Origin: Pseudomonas viridiflava
Lineage (GTDB): Bacteria; Pseudomonadota; Gammaproteobacteria; Pseudomonadales; Pseudomonadaceae
Direction of reading: 5' to 3'
Length of the DNA stretch: 64,000 nucleotides
Assembly (NCBI RefSeq): GCF_900582625.1
Contig: NZ_UTIQ01000199.1
Span: 310,001-374,000, forward strand
The stretch's first letter is position 1. The number at the start of each line of letters is the position of its first letter. Shown piece by piece: positions 1 through 8,621 of the stretch. The notes under the pieces were generated by a model that saw only the letters and a list, made by a program, of their open reading frames with translations, made no database searches and was not told where the DNA came from. Made by a program: the position numbers and the translations under genes.

Positions 1-1
1 C

Positions 2-2512
2 AAATTCAACCCACGGGCCATCGCCGACTTGCCCAAGCCGGTACCGATGTTCGAGATTTTCGTGTACTCGCCACGGGTCGAAGGCGTGCACCTGCGCGGC
101 GGTAAAGTAGCCCGCGGCGGTTTGCGCTGGTCTGACCGCGAAGAAGACTACCGCACCGAAGTGCTGGGCCTGGTGAAGGCGCAGCAAGTGAAAAACGCCG
201 TGATCGTGCCGGTCGGTGCCAAGGGCGGCTTCGTGCCACGCCGTATGCCGATTGGCGGCACCCGCGACGAGGTGCTGGCCGAGGGCATCGCCTGCTACCG
301 CATCTTCATTTCAGGCTTGCTCGACATCACCGACAACCTGAAAGAAGGCGAAGTGGTGCCGCCGCAAAACGTCGTACGCCATGACGAAGACGATCCGTAC
401 CTGGTCGTTGCCGCCGACAAAGGCACCGCCACGTTCTCCGACATCGCCAACGGCATTGCCGGCGAATACGGCTTCTGGCTGGGCGATGCGTTCGCCTCCG
501 GCGGCTCGGCCGGTTACGACCACAAAGGCATGGGCATCACCGCCAAAGGCGGCTGGGTGTCGGTGCAACGTCACTTCCGCGAGCGCGGCATCGACGTGCA
601 GAAAGACCTCTCTACCGTAATCGGCATCGGCGACATGGCCGGCGACGTGTTCGGCAACGGCCTGCTGCTGTCCGACAAGCTGCAACTGGTGGCGGCGTTC
701 AACCACCAGCACATCTTTATCGACCCTAACCCTGACGCGGCGAAAAGCTTTGTCGAGCGCAAACGTCTGTTCGACCTGCCGCGTTCCAGCTGGGCCGACT
801 ACGACGCTTCGCTTATTTCCAAAGGCGGCGGCTTGTTCCTGCGCAGCGCGAAGAGCATCGCCATCAGCGCGGAAATGAAAGAACGCTTCGACATCAAGGC
901 CGACAAACTGCCGCCCACCGAACTGCTCAACGCCTTGCTCAAAGCACCGGTTGACCTGCTCTGGAACGGCGGTATCGGCACTTACGTTAAAGCCAGCAGC
1001 GAAAGCCACACCGACGTCGGCGACAAAGCCAACGACGCCTTGCGCGTAGACGGCCGCGAACTGCGGGCGAAAGTGGTGGGCGAGGGCGGCAACCTGGGCA
1101 TGACCCAGCTCGGCCGCGTGGAATACGGCCTCAATGGCGGCGCGAGCAACACCGACTTTATCGACAACGCCGGTGGTGTGGACTGCTCCGACCACGAAGT
1201 GAACATCAAGATTCTGCTCAACGAAATCGTTGCCGCCGGCGACATGACCGGCAAGCAGCGCAACACCTTGCTGGCCGAAATGACTGACGCCGTGGGCAGC
1301 CTGGTGTTAGGCAACAACTACAAGCAAACCCAGGCACTGTCGCTGGCCCAGCGCCGCGCCCGTGAACGTATTGGCGAGTACAAACGCCTGATTTCCGCTC
1401 TGGAAAGCAGCGGCAAACTCGACCGCGCCATGGAATTCCTGCCCAACGACGAGCAACTGGCCGAACGCGCCGCCAATGGTCACGGCCTGACGCGGCCGGA
1501 ACTGTCGGTATTGATTTCGTACAGCAAAATCGACCTCAAGGAATCGCTGCTCAAATCCCTGGTGCCGGACGACGACTACCTCGCCCGCGAAATGGAAACC
1601 GCCTTCCCGCCGCTGCTGGCCGAGAAGTTCGGTGACGCCATGCGCCGCCACCGCCTGAAACGCGAAATCATCAGCACCCAGATCGCCAACGACCTGGTCA
1701 ACCACATGGGCATCACCTTCGTTCAGCGCCTGAAGGAATCCACCGGCATGAGCGCGGCCAACGTGGCCGGTGCTTATGTGATCGTGCGCGACGTGTTCCG
1801 TCTGCCGTACTGGTGGTCGCAGATCGAGGCACTGGACTACAAAGTGCCGGCCGACCTGCAACTGCAGCTGATGGACGAACTGATGCGCCTGGGCCGTCGT
1901 GCTACGCGCTGGTTCCTGCGCAGCCGTCGCAACGAACTGGACGCCGCCCGTGACGTCGGCCACTTCGCCCCACGCCTGGAAGCGTTAGCCAAACAACTCG
2001 ACGGCCTGCTCGAAGGGCCGGCGCGTGAACAATGGCAAGCCCGCGTGCAGGACTACGTGGAACAAGGCGTGCCGGAAGAACTGGCCCGCGCGGTCGCAGG
2101 CACAAGTCATCTGTACACCTTACTGCCGATTATCGAAGCGGCCGACATCACCGGCCAGGACCCGGCACAAGTGGGCGCAGCCTACTTCGCCGTCGGTGGT
2201 GCGCTGGAACTGTCGTGGTACTTGCAGCAAATCACCAACCTGCCCGTGGAAAACAACTGGCAAGCCCTGGCGCGTGAAGCCTTCCGCGACGACCTCGACT
2301 GGCAACAGCGGGCCATCACGGTATCGGTGCTGCAAATGACCGACGCCCCGGCGGACATGGAAGAGCGCACCCAAGTGTGGATCGAACAGCACCGGCCAAT
2401 GGTCGACCGCTGGAAAGCCATGCTCGGCGAACTGCGCGCCGCCACGGGCACCGACTACGCCATGTATGCCGTGGCGAATCGGGAGTTGATGGACTTGTCG
2501 CAGCGCGGTTGA
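2..2512 (+). CDS. gdhB: NAD-specific glutamate dehydrogenase, 180 kDa class, C-terminal part (5' end outside window)
   Basis: Oxidative deamination of glutamate to 2-oxoglutarate with NAD, a cytoplasmic catabolic enzyme. The frame is open from the first bases, so about 836 C-terminal residues are present of a protein that is usually about 1600 long. Recognisable blocks are the substrate region KGGFVPRR (translated near base 220), the glycine-rich stretch IGIGDMAGDVFGNG near 620-660, and the dinucleotide-binding GEGGNLGMTQLGRVEY near 1080. The rest is the long helical C-terminal extension typical of the large GDH class. The stop is followed directly by a strong intrinsic terminator, so the gene ends its transcription unit. 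The family call is firm; the symbol follows Pseudomonas usage. Confidence 0.95.
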   Translation, partial: KFNPRAIADLPKPVPMFEIFVYSPRVEGVHLRGGKVARGGLRWSDREEDYRTEVLGLVKAQQVKNAVIVPVGAKGGFVPRRMPIGGTRDEVLAEGIACYRIFISGLLDITDNLKEGEVVPPQNVVRHDEDDPYLVVAADKGTATFSDIANGIAGEYGFWLGDAFASGGSAGYDHKGMGITAKGGWVSVQRHFRERGIDVQKDLSTVIGIGDMAGDVFGNGLLLSDKLQLVAAFNHQHIFIDPNPDAAKSFVERKRLFDLPRSSWADYDASLISKGGGLFLRSAKSIAISAEMKERFDIKADKLPPTELLNALLKAPVDLLWNGGIGTYVKASSESHTDVGDKANDALRVDGRELRAKVVGEGGNLGMTQLGRVEYGLNGGASNTDFIDNAGGVDCSDHEVNIKILLNEIVAAGDMTGKQRNTLLAEMTDAVGSLVLGNNYKQTQALSLAQRRARERIGEYKRLISALESSGKLDRAMEFLPNDEQLAERAANGHGLTRPELSVLISYSKIDLKESLLKSLVPDDDYLAREMETAFPPLLAEKFGDAMRRHRLKREIISTQIANDLVNHMGITFVQRLKESTGMSAANVAGAYVIVRDVFRLPYWWSQIEALDYKVPADLQLQLMDELMRLGRRATRWFLRSRRNELDAARDVGHFAPRLEALAKQLDGLLEGPAREQWQARVQDYVEQGVPEELARAVAGTSHLYTLLPIIEAADITGQDPAQVGAAYFAVGGALELSWYLQQITNLPVENNWQALAREAFRDDLDWQQRAITVSVLQMTDAPADMEERTQVWIEQHRPMVDRWKAMLGELRAATGTDYAMYAVANRELMDLSQRG

Positions 2513-2532
2513 AGGCTGTGAAGCAATAAAGA

Positions 2533-2560
2533 AAAGCCCCGCCTAGTGCGGGGCTTTTTT
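2533..2560 (+). terminator. Rho-independent terminator of gdhB
   Basis: GC-rich hairpin with arms AAGCCCCGC and GCGGGGCTT around a short tagt loop, running into a T tract, 20 bases after the gdhB stop. Confidence 0.9.
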
Positions 2561-2586
2561 ATGCTTGCGAAACACCACCGTCGTCC

Positions 2587-2676
2587 GTGGGAGCGGCTGG
2601 GCGGCACTCCGCTTTAGCCGCGATGCTTTTGATCTTTCTTGCGCAGGAAATCGCGGCTAAAGCCGCTCTTACAGAG
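2587..2676. repeat. Paired REP elements (inverted)
   Basis: A REP of the class gtgggagcggct..ctttagccgcgat is followed by its inverted partner atcgcggctaaagccgctc about 60 bases later, a typical Pseudomonas REP doublet. The gene-free stretch 2513-3116 contains only the gdhB terminator, this doublet and the 155-bp tandem repeat that follows. Confidence 0.85.
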
Positions 2677-2745
2677 GAGTCGTTTCGTGCAGAACTGGGG
2701 CTTAGCCTCGCTTTTGATTGAGCGTCAAAAGCGGCCCTCACCCCC

Positions 2746-3057
2746 AGCCCGTCTCCCGCGAGCGGGCGAGGGGTGACGTATGGCGACGTCGGTGCACGTC
2801 CGTAGGAGCGAGCTTGCTCGCGAATGATCGCAGGAATTTCAGATCTGGCGTTTGCAGGGTTCGCGACCAAGGTCGCTCCTACAAAGGCAATCGGAAACCA
2901 GCTCCCTCTCCCGCAGGCGGGCGAGGGGTGACGTATGGCGACGTCGGTGCACGTCCGTAGGAGCGAGCTTGCTCGCGAATGATCGCAGGGAATTTCAGAA
3001 CTGGAGTTTGCAGGGTTCGCGACCAAGGTCGCTCCTACAAAGGTGATCGGAAACCAG
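2746..3057. repeat. Two tandem copies of a 155-bp unit carrying a second REP class
   Basis: Each unit contains gcgaggggtgacgtatggcg, then a REP head gtaggagcgagcttgctcgc, and ends with the inverted partner gcgaccaaggtcgctcctac. The same bases recur at 2776 and 2931, which sets the period at 155 bp. The copies differ by a one-base indel (cagg/caggg) and a few substitutions. A truncated third start (aaccagctccctctcccgc) follows at about 3051. No ORF here looks genuine. Confidence 0.85.
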
Positions 3058-3116
3058 CTCCCTCTCCCGCAGGCGGGAGAGGGTTGGGGTGAGGGGCCGT
3101 TAATGCTCCGGGCTAA

Positions 3117-5093
3117 TCAGCGCACCACATGCAAGTAATGCATGTGCTTTTCATACTGGTCGAGTATGTCGCCGATCACGTCGTCGCGGTTCCAGCCCAT
3201 CAGGTCGTAGTCTTGCCCGCCTTCTTTGAGGTGCACTTCGGCGCGGAAGTATTTGCGGGTTTCGCTGGCGGTGTCTTCCTCGCCGCTCAGCACGAAGCTC
3301 GGCAGGGTGAACGCGCGCGGGCGTACTTCGTAAAGAAAGTCGGGCTGCCCGGTCAGGCTTACGGCAAGCGCGGTGCGGCCGTCGCTGCCGGTGGTGACTT
3401 CGGCTACGTAGCCCTGTTTTTTCAGCTCTTCGGCCACCGATTCACACGCCGGGCGCACCACTTCGCTGATGAACCGGCTCACGTGGGCGCGACGCGGAAA
3501 CATGGCGATGCCGCGCAGGCGACGCTGCCAGCCACCGTGGGTGCGCGCGGTTTGCCGAGGACGGGCGAGGGCGTGGTAGCGCATGCCTTGTTTGGTGGAG
3601 TCTTTGTCCAGCGCTTTGAACAGGCCCCACATCGAGGCCAGCAGGATCGCGGCGAAGGGCAGGGCGCTGGCGATGGTCGCGGTTTGCAACGCTTTCAGGC
3701 CGTTGGACAGCAGCAGCGCAATCGCCACCACGCCAATTAGCACCGACCAGAAAATGCGCTGCCACACCGGCGAATGGGTGCTGCCGGAAGAGGCGAGCAT
3801 GTCGACGACCAGCGCGCCAGAGTCGGCAGACGTGACGAAGAACACCACCACCATCAGCACGGCAATGCTCGACACCACCGTGGACCAGGGGAAGTGCTGG
3901 AGGAAGGCGAACAACGCCAATGAACTGTCCTCGCCGACGATTCGCGCCAGCTCGGTGTTGCCCTCGTTGAGGATCATATGAATGGCGGTGTCGCCGAATA
4001 CGGTCATCCACAGCAGGGTGAAACCGGCCGGCACGAACAGCACGCCGCAAACGAATTGGCGAATGGTGCGACCACGGGAAATGCGCGCGATAAACAGACC
4101 GACGAAGGGCGACCACGACAGCCACCAGCCCCAGTAGAGCAGGGTCCAGCCGCCGATCCAGTCGGTGGGTTCGTAGGCGTAAAGGTTAAAGGTTTTGCTG
4201 ACGATTTCTGACAGGTAACTGCCGGTGTTCTGCACATAGGTTTGCAGCAAGAACACGGTCGGCCCGAGTACCAGCACGAACAGCATGAGGATAACGGCGA
4301 GGCTCAGGTTGAGTTCCGAGAGGATGCGAATGCCACGGTCCAGACCGGTAGCGACCGACAGCGTGGCCAGCGCGCACGTCACGACAATCAGGCCCAACTG
4401 CACGGTGGTGTTAACCGGCAGGCCGAACATCATGTGAAAGCCGCTGTTGATCTGCAGCACGCCATAGCCAAGGGAGGTGGCGACGCCGAACACGGTGCCG
4501 AGAATGGCGAAAATATCCACGGCATGGCCGATGGGCCCGTAGATGCGTTCACCAATCAGCGGGTACAGCGCCGAGCGCAGGGTCAGCGGCAGGTCGTGGC
4601 GGAAGCTGAAGTAGGCGAGGATCAGCGCCACGATGGCGTAAATCGCCCAGGCATGCAGGCCCCAGTGGAAGAACGTCAGCTTCATGGCTTCTTTGGCGGC
4701 TTGCACGGTGCCGGGGTCGCCAACGGGCGGCGTGGTGAAGTGCATCACCGGTTCGGCCACGCCGAAGAACATCAGGCCAATGCCCATGCCGGCGGAGAAC
4801 AACATGGCAAACCAGCTGGCATTGCGATAGTCGGGCTCGCTGTGGTCCGGGCCGAGTTTGATGTCGCCGTAGCGGCTGACGGCGAGGAACACTACGCCAA
4901 TCAGAATCAGCGCGACGGTGAGAATGTAGAACCAGCTGACGTTGACGATGATCCAGTGCTGGATATGGTCGAACAGCGTTTGCGACTGTTCCTGGAACAG
5001 CACGGTGTACGACACCAACAGCAGAATCAGTATGGCGGCGGTGTAGAACACCGGTGGGTTGAGGGTATTACGCGGCTTCGCCGGCGTTTCCAT
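3117..5093 (-). CDS. betT: BCCT-family choline/glycine betaine transporter BetT
   Basis: Inner-membrane carrier importing choline or betaine-type osmolytes. The 658-residue product aligns by eye with E. coli BetT along its length: opening NPPVFYTAAILILL, the FFGVAEPVMHF region, the BCCT signature region WTLLYWGWWLSWSPFVGLF, and TSADSGALV. A long cytoplasmic C-terminal tail of about 150 residues ending ILDQYEKHMHYLHV matches the osmosensory-type tail of BetT. The start chosen is METPAK, with AAGGA nine bases upstream; the frame extends 12 codons further without a ribosome site. It stands alone between repeat-rich spacers. The substrate is inferred from family; other BCCT substrates are possible. 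Confidence 0.92.
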   Translation of the reverse strand: METPAKPRNTLNPPVFYTAAILILLLVSYTVLFQEQSQTLFDHIQHWIIVNVSWFYILTVALILIGVVFLAVSRYGDIKLGPDHSEPDYRNASWFAMLFSAGMGIGLMFFGVAEPVMHFTTPPVGDPGTVQAAKEAMKLTFFHWGLHAWAIYAIVALILAYFSFRHDLPLTLRSALYPLIGERIYGPIGHAVDIFAILGTVFGVATSLGYGVLQINSGFHMMFGLPVNTTVQLGLIVVTCALATLSVATGLDRGIRILSELNLSLAVILMLFVLVLGPTVFLLQTYVQNTGSYLSEIVSKTFNLYAYEPTDWIGGWTLLYWGWWLSWSPFVGLFIARISRGRTIRQFVCGVLFVPAGFTLLWMTVFGDTAIHMILNEGNTELARIVGEDSSLALFAFLQHFPWSTVVSSIAVLMVVVFFVTSADSGALVVDMLASSGSTHSPVWQRIFWSVLIGVVAIALLLSNGLKALQTATIASALPFAAILLASMWGLFKALDKDSTKQGMRYHALARPRQTARTHGGWQRRLRGIAMFPRRAHVSRFISEVVRPACESVAEELKKQGYVAEVTTGSDGRTALAVSLTGQPDFLYEVRPRAFTLPSFVLSGEEDTASETRKYFRAEVHLKEGGQDYDLMGWNRDDVIGDILDQYEKHMHYLHVVR

Positions 5094-5257
5094 GGCGGAT
5101 ATTCCTTCTAGGCGGGTGCGCTGCAGCAATCGTAGTGTATGACCACGGCTGCGCCGGTCGGTGCCGGTTCGCGGAGCCTATGGGAGGGCACTATGCCGCT
5201 GGGGTTCAATTTTTTATTGGCATCCAGCCCTTCTGCCGAACAGGAACGTGCACACCC

Positions 5258-5344
5258 GTGGGAGCGAGCTTGCTCGCGAATGATGGCGAAGGAAATCCCA
5301 AAACTGGCGGTTGCAGGAGTTCGCGAGCAAGCTCGCTCCTACAG
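5258..5344. repeat. REP doublet (gagcgagcttgctcgc class)
   Basis: Head gtgggagcgagcttgctcgcg and inverted partner gttcgcgagcaagctcgctc enclose about 45 bases. The gene-free stretch 5094-5410 holds the betT promoter region and this doublet; nothing else is recognisable. Confidence 0.8.
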
Positions 5345-5410
5345 AAAGCGCGCGTCCATCAGCCGCCTCGGCCGCTTGCAGGTGAGGGGCTTTGAGCAGC
5401 TTTGAGCCCA

Positions 5411-5590
5411 CTACGCCAGGCCGGTTTCGCCATACGCCAGGCTGCCGTTGCCTGGCGCCTCGCTCACGTCGTTCGCAAGGTAGTGAATGAAGTTGGCCAG
5501 CCGCAGGTAGTCGAGCATTTCCATGGGCTGCTGCTCGGCGCCTGCAGCATGTTTTTTGCCGTCGTGTTCAGACTCGTGTTGACAGTTCAT
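5411..5590 (-). CDS. Small hypothetical protein (59 aa)
   Basis: Not recognised. The start MNCQHESEHDGKK is chosen because GGAG lies seven bases upstream; the open frame is longer (to 5746), but its extension overlaps the divergent gene at 5639. The protein is polar and His/Glu-rich at the N-terminus, with a central MLDYLRLANFIHYL amphipathic stretch, no signal peptide and no membrane segment. It is divergent from the 91-residue gene at 5639 with a 48-bp gap, so the two may share a promoter region. No function is proposed. Confidence 0.55.
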   Translation of the reverse strand: MNCQHESEHDGKKHAAGAEQQPMEMLDYLRLANFIHYLANDVSEAPGNGSLAYGETGLA

Positions 5591-5638
5591 CACTTGCTCC
5601 AAATACTGTATGCATAACCAGCTTACAGGGATTCGGAT

Positions 5639-5914
5639 ATGTCGTTCAACCTCAGCCAGCTTCCAGCCGCCGAACGCACCGCCATTCAGCACCATCGCCA
5701 ATACTGCTTCGAAAGCTATCAACGCCAACAAGAGATGGATGCGCAACTGGCGCTGGAAGCGGCGTGGGAATTCGGCCGTTTGATGAGCGCGCGGGAAGAA
5801 AAGAAAGCTGGCTGGCGCGACTGGGTAGGCCAGCAGTTGTTAGCCATGGACGACCCGCAACTGGTTGCCAAACTGACCCGCCGCTTGAACCTGCATTTAA
5901 AGCAACAAGGCTGA
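5639..5914 (+). CDS. Conserved-type hypothetical protein (91 aa)
   Basis: Small soluble, mostly helical protein with many Gln, Glu and Arg residues and no signal peptide or membrane span. The middle reads AWEFGRLMSAREEKKAGWRDWV and the end LTRRLNLHLKQ. It precedes the SGNH hydrolase gene by only five bases, so the two are very likely co-transcribed. I do not recognise a family. It is called real because the frame fills the gap exactly between the divergent small gene and the hydrolase and keeps the local GC-rich third-position bias. Confidence 0.65.
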   Translation: MSFNLSQLPAAERTAIQHHRQYCFESYQRQQEMDAQLALEAAWEFGRLMSAREEKKAGWRDWVGQQLLAMDDPQLVAKLTRRLNLHLKQQG

Positions 5915-5919
5915 GGTGT

Positions 5920-6672
5920 ATGCGCGACACGCTGATCAAACTTTTCCTTGCACCATTGCTGTTGCTGCAAGGCCTGTACGTGCGCCGAGTCACGCCGCGC
6001 CTGCCTGAGCCAGAAGGCGAGCGCGTGGGCACGACCGGAAGTGGCCCGCATCTGCGCCTGCTGGTGTTGGGAGACTCGGCGGCAGCAGGCGTGGGGGTGA
6101 ACAGCCAGGCCGAGGCGCTGAGCGGGCAGTTGGTCGGCAACCTGGCCAGTGATTTCAGAGTGTCGTGGAAGCTGATCGCGCAGTCGGGCTTGAACACCGC
6201 GCAATTGCAGGCATTGGTTGAACGCAGTGTGACCGAGCCGTTTGATGCGGTGGTGGTGTCTATTGGCTTGAACGATGTGACCGGCGGCGCCTCGGTGGCC
6301 AAGTGGACGCCGACCATGAACCGGCTGTTGGATTTGCTGCAATGGAAATACAGCACTCGACACCTGTTGATCGCACCGATACCGCCCATGCACGCCTTCC
6401 CGGCGTTGCCGCAACCGCTGCGCTGGTACCTGGGGCGCCGTGCCAGGTACTTCAACGCTGGGTTGAAATGGCTGACGAACCGGCGCATGGACTGCCACCT
6501 GCAAACGTGCGACTTCCCCATGCAACGCGATTCGCTGGCCGCCGACGGCTTCCATCCCGGCGCTGCGGCGTACGCGCTGTGGGCCAGCGAAAGCGCGGCG
6601 ATTTTGCGCGAGTGTTTTGCCGATCCGCAGATGTTGAGCGGGCGAGTGGTAGTACCCGAGCGCGCGGGCTAA
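5920..6672 (+). CDS. SGNH/GDSL-family hydrolase
   Basis: Serine esterase/lipase-like hydrolase of 250 residues. Family blocks are visible: VLGDSAAAG with nucleophile Ser53, SIGLND at 115-119 (block III), and DGFHP with Asp209 and His212 completing the catalytic dyad or triad. The N-terminus (LIKLFLAPLLLLQGLYV) is a hydrophobic anchor or signal-anchor, so the enzyme is probably membrane-attached or periplasmic. The start at 5920 has GAGG close upstream; the frame continues to 5764 but overlaps the preceding gene. The substrate cannot be told from sequence. Confidence 0.88.
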   Translation: MRDTLIKLFLAPLLLLQGLYVRRVTPRLPEPEGERVGTTGSGPHLRLLVLGDSAAAGVGVNSQAEALSGQLVGNLASDFRVSWKLIAQSGLNTAQLQALVERSVTEPFDAVVVSIGLNDVTGGASVAKWTPTMNRLLDLLQWKYSTRHLLIAPIPPMHAFPALPQPLRWYLGRRARYFNAGLKWLTNRRMDCHLQTCDFPMQRDSLAADGFHPGAAAYALWASESAAILRECFADPQMLSGRVVVPERAG

Positions 6673-6701
6673 CGCGTTTACCGGCCACGAAGCGGGAACC
6701 C

Positions 6702-6808
6702 CTGTAGGAGCGGCTTTAGCCGCGATTCCTGGAAACGATAATGATGCGTTTGGGCTCGGTTTAGCGGTCGCAGGTCCGGCCAATCGCGGCTAAAGCCGCT
6801 CCTACAGG
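6702..6808. repeat. REP doublet (gcggctttagccgc class)
   Basis: ctgtaggagcggctttagcc and the inverted caatcgcggctaaagccgct lie about 70 bases apart, in the spacer between the convergent hydrolase genes. Confidence 0.85.
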
Positions 6809-6846
6809 TGGGGTGTGTGTCCAGGAACAGTCGCGGCCATTTCGGC

Positions 6847-7713
6847 TCAATCTTCCAGAAACATCGCCGCCCGCTCTACGAAATCCTCGTAATTCTGAAA
6901 CATCCCGCCATGACCGGCATCGTCGTAAATGACCAGCTGCGCGTTAGGAATACGCCGCGCCAGGTCGGCCGAGTTCAGCGACGGCACCATGATGTCGTTG
7001 TCGCCGTTGGCGATCAGAGTTGGGCTTTTGATGGTGCGCAGGTCGTGTGGCGGCTGTTTGCCCCATGCCTGAATCGCTTTCAATTGGCGCATAAACGCAG
7101 CCGGCGACGGCGCTTTATCGCGCTGGTGTTTGCGTTCTTTCAGGCGTTTCAGGAAGGCTTTCGCTGCCTGTTTGCCTTGCGTGCTGGAGGTGAAGAACAG
7201 GTAGAACTTGGGGTCGCGCAGGGTCAACAGACCTTTAATCATCAGCGGCCATGACATCGACCAGACGCGGTCGATGCCTGCGCCACCGGCAGGCCCGGTT
7301 CCGGTCAGAATCAGTTTGCGCACCAGTTCAGGCGCTTTGAGCACGACGGCCTGGGCGACAAAACCGCCAAGGGAAAAGCCGAGCAAGTCGACCTGGCTAA
7401 AACCCAGCGCGCGAATCAGGGCGATCGCATCGTCGGCCATTTCCTCGACGGTCAATCGGGCCGTGCCGCCCGAGCCGCCAATGCCGGGGTAATCGGTGGC
7501 GAAGACTCGGCGGGTTTGTGCCAGACCATCGACAATGCGCGGGTCGAAGTTGTCGAGCACCGCGCCCCAGTGGTTGAGCATCAGCAGCGGAATGGCGTTT
7601 TCTTCGCCGATGGTGCGGTAGGCGATGGGCGTGCCGGCCACGGTAATGGTGCGATTGATGGCGGTGGCGAACTGCGCATCAGGGCCACGCATTGGAGAAA
7701 TTTGAATTGTCAC
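6847..7713 (-). CDS. Alpha/beta-fold hydrolase
   Basis: 288 residues. The nucleophile elbow is GFSLGG with Ser114, preceded by the oxyanion-loop region NHWGAVLDNFDP (HWGA near 48-51) and followed by IANGDNDIMVP, which holds the acid region. DDAGHGG near residue 268 supplies the His. The fold resembles 3-oxoadipate enol-lactonase or haloperoxidase-like esterases, but nothing fixes the substrate. It is the last gene of a same-strand group with the SDR (7803) and the Old Yellow Enzyme (8622), 89 bases after the SDR. An accessory role in the same detoxification pathway is inference. Confidence 0.87.
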   Translation of the reverse strand: MTIQISPMRGPDAQFATAINRTITVAGTPIAYRTIGEENAIPLLMLNHWGAVLDNFDPRIVDGLAQTRRVFATDYPGIGGSGGTARLTVEEMADDAIALIRALGFSQVDLLGFSLGGFVAQAVVLKAPELVRKLILTGTGPAGGAGIDRVWSMSWPLMIKGLLTLRDPKFYLFFTSSTQGKQAAKAFLKRLKERKHQRDKAPSPAAFMRQLKAIQAWGKQPPHDLRTIKSPTLIANGDNDIMVPSLNSADLARRIPNAQLVIYDDAGHGGMFQNYEDFVERAAMFLED

Positions 7714-7802
7714 GGTGACCGTGCCTCGGTTCGCAAGCGAACGCTACGAGCGGGGAAGGGCACGCCGCACCCTGAACTGAACAAGGCGCGGCGGGCCAGC
7801 GA

Positions 7803-8591
7803 TTACGCTTCGTTGCGATAGCGTGGGGCGACGGTGGATTGCTTCAGGTTGCCAAGAAACGCCTGACGCGCGCCTTGCAAGGTGTCCCAAAAGGCAGCGT
7901 CTTGCAGAGGCGGAATGGTCACGTTTTCGCAGCGATCGAAGCCCAGCAGCGCGGCGTCGACCATGTCACCGACTTCCATGATTTCCGGCAGTTGATTGAT
8001 GTCGATGCCGGCACGGTCCCAGATTTCGGTACGCGTAGCGGCGGGCAACACGGCCTGCACGTACACGCCTTTTGGCCCCAGTTCCAGGGTCAGCCCTTGC
8101 GACAGGAACTGCACGAATGCCTTGGTGGCGCCGTACACGGTCATGTTCAGTTCAGGCGCCAGGCCCACGACCGAACCAATGTTGATGATCGACCCTTCAC
8201 CGGCTGCCACCAGGCGCGGCGCAATGGCGCTGGCCAGACGCACTAGGGCGGTGGTGTTCAACGCCACGAGGCGGGCGACGCTTTCGGTGCTTTGCTGGAT
8301 AAACCCGCCGGACTGCGCCGCGCCGGCGTTGTTGACCAGAATGCCGATAGCAACGTCTTCACGCAGGCGCGCTTCTACGGCTTCGATGTCGCGCAGTTCG
8401 GTCAGGTCGGCGGGCAGTACGTCTACGGCAATACCGTGGGCGGCGCGCAGTTGCGCGGCCAGCGTGTCGAGGCGGACTTTGTCACGGGCAACCAGAACCA
8501 GATTGTGGCCACGGGCGGCGAAGCGTTCGGCATACACGGCGCCAATGCCTGACGAAGCGCCGGTAATCAGTACAGATTTCAATGCGGTCAT
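7803..8591 (-). CDS. Short-chain dehydrogenase/reductase (classical SDR)
   Basis: 262 residues with a Rossmann start VLITGASSGIG at about 7-17, NNAGAA, the catalytic Ser in NIGSVVG and the YGATK tyrosine-lysine pair. The charged residue after beta-2 (VARDKVR) suggests NADP(H) preference. It starts 30 bases from the end of the neighbouring Old Yellow Enzyme gene, so they probably form one unit reading away from the divergent TetR gene. The physiological substrate is unknown; a carbonyl formed or left by the ene-reductase is a reasonable guess. Confidence 0.88.
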   Translation of the reverse strand: MTALKSVLITGASSGIGAVYAERFAARGHNLVLVARDKVRLDTLAAQLRAAHGIAVDVLPADLTELRDIEAVEARLREDVAIGILVNNAGAAQSGGFIQQSTESVARLVALNTTALVRLASAIAPRLVAAGEGSIINIGSVVGLAPELNMTVYGATKAFVQFLSQGLTLELGPKGVYVQAVLPAATRTEIWDRAGIDINQLPEIMEVGDMVDAALLGFDRCENVTIPPLQDAAFWDTLQGARQAFLGNLKQSTVAPRYRNEA

Positions 8592-8621
8592 GGCGGTAAT
8601 TCCTTAAGAGAAGAGGGTGGT

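Noticed and set aside
311..1195. Long minus-strand open frame opposite gdhB
   Set aside because: It is the antisense shadow of a certain gene; the residues are of the kind produced by reverse reading of GC-rich codons, and no ribosome site is present.
2692..3046. Open frames inside the REP/tandem repeat region
   Set aside because: They translate the repeats themselves and contain no independent start signal.
4242..5111. 289-codon plus-strand frame opposite betT
   Set aside because: Gln/His/Gly/Asn-rich product with no fold signature; a shadow of the BetT coding strand.
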